From Agrocybe praecox (lineage: Eukaryota; Basidiomycota; Agaricomycetes; Agaricales; Agrocybaceae), in NCBI GenBank assembly GCA_964017145.1, contig OZ024843.1, positions 425,001 to 489,000 of the forward strand: a DNA stretch of 64,000 nucleotides. The letters run 5' to 3'. The notes under the pieces were generated by a model that made no database searches, was not told the origin of the DNA, and worked only from the letters and a program-made list of their open reading frames with translations. Within the stretch, counting starts at the first letter, position 1; every line of letters starts with the position of its first letter. Shown here piece after piece: positions 47,361 through 60,168 of this stretch. A program made the translations under genes and the position numbers.

Positions 47361-49581
47361 ATGCTACAAAGAGAAAATAAAGCGTTCAAGGTATGTAAAA
47401 TGTAATCGATATTTTTTCGAAGTGTGTACTACTGGAATGACACCAACACGTAGCCGTGGAGAATTGGAGATCCATTTGAATATCCCATAAAAAATGACGC
47501 AGATCATTGGGAAGCCTTGATCGAACCAGTGATGGAAAGGGACATCGCACAATGTGCAGCCTGGAAAGAAGAAATCCAAAACTTACTTATATTTGTCAGT
47601 ACTTCTCGGTCCTACCAAGCCCACAAGAGACTTACACGATTAAAAGGCTGGTCTCTTCTCAGGTGTACTTTCTGCCTTCGTGGTTCAGTCGTATCAAGCT
47701 TTACAGCCTGACACGAGTGATACTCTTACTATACTGCTTTCCCAAATTGCTCAACATCTCGACAATTCTCCCACTAGCACAATCGAATTGCCTTCTCAGC
47801 CCGACACACTAACATCCTCACTCATACGCGTCAATATTCTCTGGTTTATCAGTCTCGTACTCAGTCTTACGACCGTCCTGATCGGCATAGTGTGTATGCA
47901 GTGGATTGGAGAGCACCTCAACTACCCCAGCTCACTGTCACCCATGGACAAGCTCTCGCTTTTCAACATGCGTCATCATAGCGTGAAGACTTGGTATGTA
48001 CCACAAATAGTCGCATCTGTCCCTCTTATTCTGCAGACTGCGCTGGTTCTGTTTTTAGCAGGCCTTGCCGATTTTGTTTTGGGATTTGGAAATAGTGTCC
48101 TTGCTGCTCCGATCATTCTCGCTATTACCGTCCCACTTTTATTCATTTTCTTGACGACCACAATACCCACATATCAAGCTATTATGATGAAGGATCCGGT
48201 TATCTTTGAGACGAAGGATGTCCCGGCACAATGCCCTTACAAGTCCACGCAATCCAAGGCCTTTTTTTATCTCGCATATTTTCTCTGGAATGGTTCCATG
48301 CTACTAGTAACGTACTCAAGATACAGCGTGAAGAAAATGGGATGTTTCCCGAATTTCTCCTTTAATGAACTTCTTTGGGATCCAAGCTTATGTCTATTCG
48401 GTCGCTGGAGGTTAACAGGCGGCTCATGGCTATCTTTCGATCTCGACTGGCTTTCCCTTCGGACTGGGTATGCCAGAATCATTGGTAGTCCAACATGGAA
48501 TCTTCCCGAGCAGGATCTGTTGCGCCTAGGACCAGTGTACGACGCCATACAAGGGTTTCACCATTTAATCCTTTCAAATGAGCGCTTCGACGCGGAGAAG
48601 TACGGGGAGCCATTATACAACTGCTTTAACGATATCAACACTCGTTTCGTGTCAGAACTATCATCATCAACAGACGACCATTATGGTCCCATTTTCGACT
48701 ATAGACGACAAAACGCTCAGCTATTGCGCAATATTCTAGCATGCTCAGGAAAACTTGAAGGAAGCGATCCTGATTCGAACTCTTTATCTTCGATGATACT
48801 ATCCATCCCCATCGAGCTTCTCGTGGAGGAGAACATACTGCTTTTCCTATCGAGAAAACAGCGCCTACCCAAGGACATGGTTCACCACTTCATCGAACTT
48901 CATATTCGAGTAACGAACTACCTTTATAACCTCGACCCTGTATCGATTGAGCTTCTGAATCAAGGTCCAACGGCGTGGTATAGCTATGCTATGAACGTAT
49001 TTGGGTATTACCCTGGAAGACCGACGGATGAACCTGAGTTTGATGGTAAGTCTTCTATCACTGAAATAGCATAGAGTCCGTGGCTGAGATCTTCCAAAGA
49101 AATATCGAGTCAAATCTCCCATACCATCAAAACATATTATGAACTGATATCAAACCTCAAAATAAAGGAAGCTTGGATCGTATTCTCTCCTTACGTCAAG
49201 GAAATTCATCACATCTCTCCCAATTTTCTCAACCTCCAATCATACGACGAGGTTCAGTCAATATCCGATATCCTGGCTGGTCGATTAATCGCCCACATGG
49301 AAGCAGACAGAAACGCAGAGGAGAATGGACTAGGGGCGAGGTCCGATCTCATATTCTACGCAGCGGCCTACTATGCACAACATCTCGCAGATCATCAAAC
49401 ATCATTACTCTCCAAGTCTCAGAATCTACATCATGTTCTGCGAATGTACGCGTCACAACGAGGAAGACCCGATATCGGGATAAGAAGACGGCTAGGCATC
49501 CCCTGGGGCACTGAACTCTCCTTTTTGAAGGAAGATTTGATAACGAACGAGGAAGAAGCAGAAAAAGAGCCTTCATTATGA
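47361..49581 (+). CDS. DUF6535 domain membrane protein
   Basis: Four exons, 47361..47390, 47454..47598, 47663..49045 and 49100..49581, encode about 669 residues. The N-terminal region is the fungal DUF6535 domain: AAWKEEIQNLLIF, SAFVVQSYQALQPD, then INILWF-type and SLVLSLTTVLIGIVCMQW hydrophobic segments and two to three further membrane helices (LILQTALVLFLAGLADFVLG; ILAITVPLLFIFL). The long C-terminal half is soluble-looking and helical. Reading through exon 3 gives an in-frame TAG at 49072; a 54-nt intron (GTAAGT to CAAAG) removes it and rejoins the same frame, which then stays open to TGA at 49581. DUF6535 proteins are abundant in Agaricomycetes; function is unknown. Confidence 0.9.
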
Positions 49582-50169
49582 TGGGCATGGAATACCAGGA
49601 AGGTCTACGTATACGCATATGTTTGAACTTATATATGCACTACAACTTTGACGCTATACAAAGGTTTGACGAAGGTATATATCTGATTGGCACATATCAC
49701 AGATCAGATCTTATCTTATCAAATGTTGTGTTGCACCTAGGGCTGACCATTGTTCGGCAATTCAATAGCAACTGAATAGTGGCCGGCGCCAGCCGTGCAT
49801 CTGGATCTTCACTCATAATACGGCCGGAAGAGACCCACCGTCAAGGTTAATCGGCATCACTCTGGGTTACCTTCTCGAATTTGGGTCACGGACGGTATTT
49901 GGCGCAAATCCATCATTCCCAGACTTTCCCTTACAAAACTAATGAAGAAACGTTAACCACTGGAATAGGATTGAACAATTAAACATCGATTTTTCACTAT
50001 TGACAAATACGCTGCAATCATCCAACCCACCTGCTCCAGTCCTGTTTAGGGAGATAGTAATCTGAACGACTTCCTTCTAATTACATAATCCTCACCCAGT
50101 CTCTGTTATGGAAATAGGAGAAACGTCGCCATTGAATATTAATGTACGTTTTCATTTGGCATTAATTCT
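49582..50169. other. Intergenic, convergent gap
   Basis: Space between the 3' ends of the DUF6535 gene and the MFS transporter gene. No frame, repeat or RNA that I can support. Confidence 0.6.
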
Positions 50170-52189
50170 TCACTCACATGCGTTTTTTGTCTTCCGGGGT
50201 GTCGAATAAAATCTAAGAATGACTCCGCCGACGCCTGTGGCAGCAGCCATAGTGCCTTTTACATCAAGAGGTCAGAACGGAAAACACTTTTCAGTCTGAA
50301 CCTATCACTGACCAACGTAAATCTGGACATTACGGAACCCAAAGCTTCCGTAAATCAATTTGGCAGGATCCTTCGCATCGTGGAGTGATGCAGCAATAAT
50401 GGGACCAACAATTGCAGCTATTCCCTTTGCCACAGCAAAGCATCCAAATGCAAGACTTGTGATATGATTTGCCGATCCTATTCAAGAAATTAGATGCGTT
50501 AGCTTTCCCGACTATCATATACACATGTTTGCACAGACCTCCTATTTCCGACGCAGCCGCAGGCCAAATACCCGGAAAGCCCCCACCCAGACCACCGAAA
50601 ATGGCTGAAAATACAAACACTAAGCTCAAAGATGACGCGAATCCCCAAAGCAAGAATGCAGCCAGCGAACTGCCAATTCCGCTGGCCATTATAACGTATG
50701 GGTATGGATAAGAGTCACATAGTCGTCCAAAGATGATGTAGAAGACTACCGACGTCGCGTTGAACAGAGCAAGAGAGACTGTAGACGATATAGTCGCGAC
50801 TGACAGAAAGGACGTATACGTCGGAATGAAGACACTAATGGGAAAATACGCGAGAGCTTGGACTCCGGTCGTGCCGACCTGAGTAAGACGTCGCGTCGCA
50901 TGTTAATATCTAGTGACAAAGGAGTCATCCTGATATCGTACTCACGATCCAGAAGAGAAGTGGCCTTCTTAGCAGTTTCAAATCCTTGGGGAACCATGGA
51001 TGTCGTGGCATCTCTTTTGTAGGTTTTTTCGCACGTGCACGAGGATTAACTCCAAGAAGAGCAACCCCACAACAGACGCCCAACGTAATTGCCCAGATTC
51101 TATCGGAACTTTTGATGAGACGATCATGTTAAGAATATAGACTTTAGTCCATCAATAAAGCTAACCTTAATGTCCACCGAAATCCGACTCCTTTGAGCAA
51201 ATATCCCATGGCAAGCGGGAATATGAAGCCTCCGACACCGGCACCACCGAATATTATCCCACCAGCTAGACCTCGTCGATCCACAAACCAGTCAGAGAGC
51301 CACATAATCATTGGTGCATATAGTGCTCCCGCACTTAGACCAAATATGACCCCCTGAAGTACTATGAGATGCCACAGCTAAATATCGCATATTAATTCTG
51401 AGACATGACGATAGTAAAAGGGATATACTTACTTGTGTTGCGAAGCTCGATACGACCAGAGACAGGACGCAGACTAGGAGACACGACCACATTACGACTT
51501 TGGAATATTCAGGATATCTCTGGAAGACTGTTTAAATATATCGTTCAGTTATCTCTTAATAGAATACTGAGAACCAGAATTTAAGCCTTACATGCAATGA
51601 GGAAAACGACTTCAATGTACTGGATCCCAAGAGAAGCCGTTCCAATGATAGAAATTGATGCTGCCGAAGACTTATTGAAGGGAGGGTTCGATGAATAGTA
51701 GTCTGCGGCCCATTAAACTGAATAAAACTTTGAGAAGATCGCATTAAGAAGACTAGAACCTTGGAAGATCCCATAGGTATTATTCCAGCCCCATATGAAT
51801 GTCTCAAATACACACGCAGACATACAGAATGTCCACGCATGTCTTCCCTAAGGATTGATAAACGGTTATCACTGAGCTGCAATTAAGAAACATATTCGAC
51901 GTACCTTGTCAACAGGCGGCAAGGACGACTCGTCTGCGTCATATGCGACCTCGCTGGAGCTCCCCCCATCCACTATGACATTTCGAATGGATGAGCTCTT
52001 GCTTTGGTCAACATTTTCTGACAGAGCTTCCATTGTCGGAGAGAGTGAAAGTTCTTTAATATTGAGGTCCTCAAGCGCCATTCCCCGCTGTTTAGCGCTT
52101 AGAGTATAAGAAAGGACTCGGGAGGGAAGAAGGAAGAACTTATTGGACCAAGACGACACACTCCACAAGAATTGATACGGAGTAGTCAT
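50170..52189 (-). CDS. Monocarboxylate-type MFS transporter
   Basis: Nine exons: 52189..51905, 51847..51760, 51702..51592, 51527..51433, 51377..51166, 51099..50946, 50878..50539, 50477..50313, 50255..50170, about 511 residues. A hydrophilic N-terminal region of about 95 residues precedes the membrane domain. Family marks include AWTFCMSACVFETFIWGWNNTYGIFQDYY in the first helix region (with the acceptor at 51703 restoring FQDYY), GLSAGALYAPMIMWLSDWF, and RRGLAGGIIFGGAGVGGF, as in fungal monocarboxylate transporter-like (MCT/SLC16-type) permeases. Twelve helices are expected and most are visible; the last reads AAATGVGGVILRFYS. The alternative start MALEDLNIKELS at codon 37 is possible. The substrate is likely a small organic anion. 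It is divergently transcribed from PAL with about 1.3 kb between the starts. Confidence 0.92.
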
Positions 52190-53521
52190 CGGTGAATCAG
52201 CGCCGGTAGCCCGAGAGGACGCTGACTCTGTTACGGATCTCTTTGACCCATTTTCTAAGCCTTGTTGAACTATAATTAGGCTTCGTCGTGCGAGCGCAGT
52301 AGTATGTTATTTATGAAAATATAACTAACAAAGACTCTTCTAGCTATTTATGCGTCTTCTCTCGTGGCATAAGACCTTGAATGTCTTTGTGTGAAAGTAA
52401 TACACTGTAATTTATTCGACCATCTATGTAGAAAATATATGTAGGAAACGCAAAGGAAATGTTCGAATTGTAACTCCCGTGCTATATGTACATAGGACTT
52501 CCGGTGGTACCCGTTTGATAAGTTTTGCTTACGCACTTTACTCCCGCTATCGGTCATCGCTAATCCTAACAAATGCCTCTAGCTGTAGCTTGATGGCAAA
52601 TTTTAAAACTTACCCCTCGGTCAATTTCAGACCGAAACTTTCTATTGTTCTATTTTTAGTACGTATATTTGATCAGCGATTATAGGATCGGATCGGCGTT
52701 CCGTCATCCAATAATATCATTTGCAATTTTTGTATACATCTCTTTTGAAGTTTAGCTATAATTTTTGTACCCTCTATATCTAAAGTCTGCACAGTATTCA
52801 GGAACAGACGTATTGACAGCTGTCAGTAATTTATGCATACAAACAGACATATTTGGCATTTGGGGTAAAAGAAGTTCCGCACGAGCCGGAACTTAACGCC
52901 TAACACATCAGCTAAGTAGTGAGTGCTTCGATTCTTAAAGGTAATCACTCTCATCAGTCCATAGATCATACAGGACCACGTCCATTCAGCGTGCGAAAGT
53001 CGCTGGAACACTTAGAGTCGCTGGAAGTTAACCGAGCCCCACAAGAGTCGACGAAGACCCTTCCATTCTTACCTAATCTAATTTCCCCGTATTGCAGAAT
53101 ATCTTACAGCGGCCTCTGCACATCCACCGGGAATGGCTAAGACACAGTGATAGTAATAAGTACACTGTACTACTGACGCCCATCGTCAATCAAACTCCGT
53201 GCTGTCTACATGGCGGAGCGTCTTTCCCATGCAGCCCATATCATATGTGGCGGTAAGCATCATACGCCTTCTCTCTCCAACCTGATGCCTTTCCCCTGTA
53301 CGTGACTTCAAGCGACTTCTGGACCATAAATAAGGCCTTTGTTCCATTGATATCCGCAAAGAAGCGTATATGTTTTCCGATCGGGAAGTTGATGGCATAG
53401 TCAGCCTGCTCGTGACCGAGAACTTGGATAGTCCTAACAATCCAGTCAGCAGTATAAAAGGGGTCCGTTGAGTAGTGATAATATCAGAACACCTAGGTTT
53501 AACGTACCGTGTAACTGCAAC
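52190..53521. other. Divergent promoter region between the MFS transporter and PAL
   Basis: About 1.3 kb lies between the two start codons, which point away from each other. I see no gene in it; the frame at 53186-53566 minus overlaps the PAL 5' region and has no support. Shared regulation of both genes is possible but no defined site was recognised. Confidence 0.5.
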
Positions 53522-56174
53522 ATGAACCACACCAACGCTTTTATTGCCCAGATTCAAGCAATTCAAGATTATGTTAATAGCAGGCGTGTAGCCACAATTG
53601 ACGGGGCCACGCTCGATGTCGCATCGGTCATTGCAGTCTGCCGGTGAGGATAGTTTGATTTTGAGGAGATTACCTTACATTGACTAATTTTAATTTTTGG
53701 TAGGCACGGCTACACTCCACAAATAGATAGCTCAGACGCCAGAAAGGCCAGAGTTGGCGCTGCTGTGGACGTCGTTCAAAACCTAGCGCTTGGCGAGCAA
53801 AGCCAGTATGGTGTTACCACAGGATTTGGAGGGAGTGGTATGTTGCACTCTACTCACAAATAATAGCCGACTCATCGTTCCTTCTGAAAAGCTACTACCC
53901 GCACAAGAAGAACCGGATTGCTCCAGGTTATATTCTCTACTCAAACGTTCAGACAAAAGCCTCTGATAATCAATATTTTTAGAAATCCCTTCTCGCGACA
54001 TGCCAATGTGGAATATTGCCTTCGTTCGACTCTGAACTCACTCCCGACGACCACTCCCTGATCATGCCAGAGGAATGGATTCGTGGGACAATGTTTGTTC
54101 GTTTGAACTCCATTATTCGTGCACAGTCCGGAACTCGATGGATCGTCATTGAGAAGCTTTATCAGCTCCTCCAGCACGGAGTCGCTCCGTGTGCTCCATT
54201 AAGGCAGAGCATCAGTGCATCAGGGGACTTGGGTCCACTGTCGTACATCTCTAGTGTTATCACTGGCAACCCCGACATCCGCGCATGGTATGGTACTGGG
54301 TAAGGGATATGTATTATCTCCACCCTTTCGAAATTGACACTTTTTTCAAGTCCTGAAAGAAAGATTTACGACTCGAAGACTCTTCTCGAGAAGTTGAACA
54401 TCGAACCCGTCGAGTATATTGCCAAGGAAGGTCTAGGCCTCGTCAACGGCACAGGAGCATCCACTGCGGTAGCCGCACTTGCAATTCACGACTGTCACTC
54501 TTTGGCTATCGCATCGCAGGTCCTTGCGGCTTTTGGTATGAGATATATTGATCTGCATCTTGTATTTTTATGTTGACCATCATCCAGGTGTCGAAGCGAT
54601 CAAAGGATCACGCGAGCCGTTCGAGCCGTACTTGCACGATATCTCTCGTCCGCACGCTGGACAGATTGAGGTAGCTACTAACGTTCGCGAGATTCTAAAG
54701 ACGTCCAAACTTGCCAAAGTTCAGCACGAGGAAGCCGATCCAGAAGGAAAGCTTCGTCAGGATAGGTATTGCCTTCGTGGAACTCCTCAATGGGTAGGGC
54801 CGCAGCTGGAAACTTTGATGGCTGCGGAAAGAGCGATCGCAGTTGAGCTGAACTCTACGACTGACAATCCAATTGTCGATATTGAAGGGCATTTCCTCCA
54901 CCATGGAGCTAACTTCATGGCTATGTCGTATGTAAATTGCCTATTAATCTTATAAGCCAAACTAATCAGAAATCTTATCAGGATCACATCAGTTGAGTAC
55001 AACGACTAGAAAATAATTCATCATAGTGTACTCAATACAGATTATATCAGGCTATGGAGCATAGTAGATTGGCTCTTGCACATCTTGGTGCATATCATGT
55101 TGAATTTGTGTGTTCAAACAATGGTCTGACGTTTATTCTTACAGCGAAGTTGACCTATTCACAGCTCACCGAGCTCCTGAATAGCCATATGAGCCGAGGG
55201 CTCCCGCCAAACTTGTCTGTCAACGAACCTAGTATCGATTACAGTCTCAAAGTTGCGGACGTCGCTGCGGCATCGTATCTTTCTGGTACGTTACTTGTGT
55301 TCAAATGTCCATCAGGTTTATTTTGATTTGAGACTTGTAGAAATCGCGTATCTCGCTAATCCCGTTAGTACTCATGTGGTATCTGCCGAGATGCATAATC
55401 AGTAAGAAACATCTGAGGATTTCTTGAGACCACTTCTGACCAATGAAATAGGGCAATCAACTCCCTTGCCTTGATCAGCGCACGCTACACTTTCGAAGCT
55501 ATCAAACTTACCCGAATGGTATTATCACGTCTCATTTTAATTTTTTTTTTATAAACCAACAGCTTAACGAGACTCTACGTCAGATTATGTCTACCCATCT
55601 CCATGCACTTTGCCAAGCAGTCGACCTCCGGGCAATGGAGGTCATGTTCAGAGAAAAGCTTTTTGCTGTCATGCGAAGCGATACGCTTGCCCGCTTTGGG
55701 TCCATCACCACCATCGACGAAAAATTCCTTATCGAGCTTCTCAACCAAACAGTTGTTCTGCTCAACGACACCACAGACCAGGACTCGGAACCGCGATTTG
55801 ATAACATTATGCTCAGTTTATCCTCAACGCTAATCCATCTGTTCGGCAAGCAGATCCCAGCGGTTGAAGTCTCCCTCGCAGAGATTGCTGCTTGGCGTAG
55901 CACGCTCTCCACCAAGGCACATACGATCTTCATCAATGTTCGTGATAGCTATCAACCTGGGCCTGATTCCCTCGCCGCCAACCTCCTAGGCAGAACAAGT
56001 ACTTTGTACAAGTTTGTCAGAGGTGAATTGGGCGTTCTCATTCACTGGGGAGATCCCACCAAGGACAAGACAGAAATCGGAACGGAAATTGGGAAAATAT
56101 TTCGAGCATTCCAAGGCCCAAGGATGAATGAAGTCCTCGTTGAAGTCGTTGGAGGAAAGATGGCTTCTTCTTGA
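53522..56174 (+). CDS. PAL: Phenylalanine ammonia-lyase
   Basis: Twelve exons: 53522..53643, 53704..53837, 53892..53926, 53983..54299, 54351..54535, 54588..54927, 54982..54991, 55051..55087, 55145..55285, 55341..55401, 55452..55518, 55563..56174, about 686 residues, near the usual size for fungal PAL. The enzyme removes ammonia from L-phenylalanine to give trans-cinnamate. The ASG triad that forms the MIO electrophile is at 176-178 in SISASGDLGPLSYISS. The active-site tyrosine loop YGVTTGFGGSA and NGTGASTAVAAL, NSTTDNPIVD, HHGANFMAMS and AMEHSRLALAHLG are all recognisable. Exon 7 is only 10 nt long (ATCACATC core), restoring MSITSAMEH. Substrate preference between Phe and Tyr cannot be read with certainty. 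Every junction keeps frame and the gene appears functional. Confidence 0.96.
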
Positions 56175-56916
56175 TTACACCCCAATTCCAGTTCTTAGAA
56201 GACAATAAATACCTACCTAGATTCTAGAAGAAAAAGCTCATTCTTTAGCCTACGTTCAAAGATTTGATAAGATAAGATCTACTTAGATTTTGTGATTATT
56301 GTCGGTCGATCATTATCTAAGACATGACAAATATTACATAATCTGGTATTACCTTTTTTTGACTACGAGTATTACGGCCAAATTACGGCATGATGAGGCA
56401 GTGGTTGGAATTCAAACGTTCACGTTCAAGCTTCAAGCTTAAAGGCGTCCATCACTTCACTTGAAATTCAGGACATTGTTCGAAACGATGGTCTGCGAAT
56501 AACATCCCCCCAACGCCAAAAGGTATATCCATGGACCATGATGAAGTAGGGTTTCATGACATTGCAAAATTACGCAGCTCCGCAAGGTCAGCCCGCCCGC
56601 TTGACGACGGAAGGACCAGCTTCTAGCAAAATGGATACCTCAAGGTAGGCATGCGGTACGTACCGCGAGAGCATAGTCGGCCCTATACGCACGATGTACA
56701 CGAGGAATGAAACTTTGGCACGTCAATGTCCTCGATTAATTAAAATAACTTTAAGGCTGTGTACGGAATGTCCCATGGTACATATATAACGTCAAAGGGT
56801 ATTGGTCTTCCAACATATAGCAAACCTGGAACTCACGCTCACTGCACATACACGGTATGTTATATAGCATGGAACATTTACTCAATTTATCTTTGAACTA
56901 ATGATCATAGTTAGAT
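56175..56916. other. Intergenic, no gene called
   Basis: PAL terminator side and BTB gene promoter side. No frame or repeat that I can support. Confidence 0.6.
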
Positions 56917-59228
56917 ATGGATAACAAGGAACCTGTGTCTGTGGGTCTTCTCGACTCAGCCCAGAGAAATGCGACGTCTATATGGAAAGATAACTTGATC
57001 AAGCTACTTCAGCACGCAGATGTCACATTCGGAGATGTACTGTGGGAGCTACCAGCCTCCTATGTGCATCTAGAAGTTTCTAAGACGGAGGATACACGGT
57101 TTATCTATGGTCATAAAGGTTAGTTGATCATGCCCAGGTTTCAAAACGTTTGCTCTCTTTACTAATTTGAACCAATCCAATCCTAATGGAAGCTTTGATA
57201 TATGCACGATGCTCTCCTGAGTTTCGTGATAAGTATCTCGCTTCGACTCGGACGTACGACGACTGGTCAGACGACGAGAGTTCAATGACTCTTTCTTTCG
57301 TTTCAGATGGCGATTCAGGGTACTTCCGACCCCCCCTCGTTACACAGTGGCCGTCCGCTCGCCAGATCAGGGAGCACATCCGGAGAGAGGAAGAGGAGCT
57401 ATACTCTGAAATCCATGGTGGGGGATATACATCGCCTGGAACTAGTATCTCGATGAGGCGCGTTTCAACGGACACTTGGCCATTTGAATCGGAATCCAAA
57501 TATCCACTCCGGTCAAACATTCTTCAACTGCAACTAACATCTTCGGCGAATGTAACGTTACTGCGAGAGCATCTCCGATATATGTATACAGGAAGTGGTC
57601 AATTGTTCCAACTTGACTCCGAGGACCCAGAGCCGGATGATGTACGGTTATCCCTCGAAAAGATGCGAGAGGATTTGGTCTATATGTGGAGGACAGACCT
57701 ATACTGCGACATGAGAATAGCCGTGCCAGCAATCAATATGAAGGACGATGAAGGAGAAGAAAACAAGACCAACGAACAAACGCTCGCTGTCTTTAATGTT
57801 CATCGATTTATGCTTGCAGGACGCTCCTCATACTGGGCCGACATTCTGCAAGCCAACGCAGCTTCGCCAGATGATATCTCTTCGCCGTATTTCTCACTGC
57901 CATTTCCACCCTTCAGCCCCGCTTGCACGCATTTTATCTTGGGATTTATATACACGGGAGAACTCACATTTTCTTCGCAGACGTTCGACCTGCTGACGGC
58001 ATTTCATATCTTCGACGGAGCGGGCTACCTCTCTATGGTAACCCTTCAAACACTCATTATTGCCCATATCATCGAGGTCATGCTCCATGGCTTATTTCAT
58101 GCCTCAATGCCCCTTGAGGAGTACAATCTCCTAACTCGACATTATAAGGACTGGGGAGCGGTGACGAGGTTGGGTGGATGTCAATGCCGCAAGTGTATTC
58201 ATCGCGCCCCTCGAGTTCTCCAATTCTCACTCAGCGCAAATGACTTAACCGACTTTCCAGAAGTTGAAAGAGGCGCACGTCGGGCACTTGTAGCCATGTT
58301 TGGACAAGGCTGGTGCACCAAAGAATTTGCTGCGTTACTGCCTGAGATCGTAGCATCCATCATCAGTGACTTTCGGAGAGCAGTCTCGCCATCTACTGTT
58401 CTCTCTCTTATTTTCTCGGCGGAAACTGGGATCAATAAGCTGGATCAAGCCAACGTACGGTATAGACCTTGGACTGAGACGGTTCGATCAATCTTGGTGG
58501 AAGAACGCAAATATTTAGATGGACTTCTTGTCAAAGATCCAATGGGGTCATTTGAGTCAGAAGAGTGGAAAGATGTCGTCCATACAAATGATTCCGTGCG
58601 TTTGAACTGGATCATGGAGTCCATTGTTCGTTCTGGATCAACGTCAAGTGTTTCTTCAATCTATCAGGTAAGATTTTTTTATCCGAGTAAAGAATAGCTT
58701 AAAATCTTACTATCATAGGTGCTTTTAGCACAATTCAATACCCCAGCTCTTCAATCAAACCCCAGCCTTCGATACCGTATCATGCTAGCTAAGGATAAGA
58801 TTCTCCACAGAATAACGCTTTCGTCGCCGACCGAGGTATATGTTCGGACGGATCAGCATATATATGGATTACTAGATCACGTCAATGGATTTCTTTTACG
58901 GCAGACTCCTGCCTCATCTGTTGGTAGCAGGACTAACTCTTTTTCGAACAGTAGGACATCTATCAGTGGATCTTCGCAGTTTTCATACATCTCGGAGCAG
59001 ACAGTACCGAACTCGATACCTGGATCTTGGACGAGAGGTGTACAGCTTACAAACCTGTATGCTTTGGATTTGGCATCCCAGTCGATGTATTCGTATGCTT
59101 CATCGAGGACGATCTCAACGGACTACGGCTATTTTTACATCAGACGGGCTTACTCTCAAGAATGGTCTGAGATCTCGTCACTTCGTAGAGCACATAGCTT
59201 CGACTCATTCTCTGTTCGAGAAGGCTAG
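56917..59228 (+). CDS. BTB/POZ domain protein
   Basis: Three exons, 56917..57118, 57193..58667 and 58719..59228, encode about 728 residues. The first BTB region spans the first intron: HADVTFGDVLWELP, then GHKALIYARCSPEFRDKY. A second BTB-like region follows at about 220-330: DLYCDMRIAVPAI, FNVHRFMLAGRSSYWADIL, THFILGFIYTGELTF and a helix set after it. The C-terminal third is Ser/Tyr-rich (SQFSYISEQ, SMYSYASSRT) and looks disordered. Tandem BTB proteins often act as adaptors for Cul3 ubiquitin ligases; whether this one does is not shown by sequence. The first intron falls between HK and ALIYARC and is removed cleanly. Confidence 0.88.
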
Positions 59229-60168
59229 AATATTTTGTTTGTATCCAACGCATTCTTGTGTTTTTTCTTGTAGTGTATGTAATGTTTGATACTCCCGGGG
59301 GCCAATTCGAACGGTTTTTAATCTACTTATTAATAATAATGCAATGACGACGATATTTTGGTATAGGCAGAATTTGATCCAGCTTTTTATAGAAATACGT
59401 TGCATGATTTCTTTCCTATGAGTACAAAGGTCATACTGTTTGTATAGATTAAAATATCGAGGTCAGTCCGTAACTCACTTTGGCATCGCCTACGGCTATA
59501 ATTAGCACGTAACTATAAATAACCTGGGTCATGAGCGCAAATAGTGCGCTGGGTTGCAATACTTTGTAAACCACATAGTATCTTTCATATAAACAGCAAC
59601 ACTTATCGAAATAAATTTCATCGAAACTTGTACTATGGCTTGTGCACGAGGGCCACACGGGATTACAGACTTTCAGGGGTATTGTAAGGTACGCACCTTG
59701 CCTACGCCTGAAAGCGACACAAACACCCTATCTCGACGCGCAGCTAACATTTCGGACCGAAGCCATTCCCCCCTTTTTCTTTTTTTTAGCTTAACTCCCT
59801 TTCTGCCAGCGAGGCACCCTTAAGGGTTCTCCGTCGCTTGTTTGATTGGTGTTAGAAAACTTCTTTTCGCCTAGATAAACCCCTCCTATTTTGATTTAAT
59901 TCCAAATCTCGGCCCCTGAGTATCGTTACAAGTAGAAATACATATATATACGTAGTCCTACTTGTATGTACTCCCCAGCAAAAATATAGTATTCGTCTCA
60001 CCCTCGTTATTAATCCACGAAACGTACGCTATGCGCTGACCACTATCTAAGCCACTCGCATATCACCAAGAGGTTTAGAACCCCTTCAAACAACGGTTCA
60101 CATCGTTTCAGTATACTTAGGCATGGGTAAGTGGACTTGTTGAGATTATTGTTTATCTAGCTCGTTCG

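Noticed and set aside
49072..49074. Apparent premature stop in the DUF6535 gene
   Set aside because: A 54-nt GT-AG intron removes it and the frame continues to a normal C-terminus.
53186..53566. 126-codon minus-strand frame over the PAL 5' region
   Set aside because: Antisense to PAL exon 1 and its leader, with no motif.
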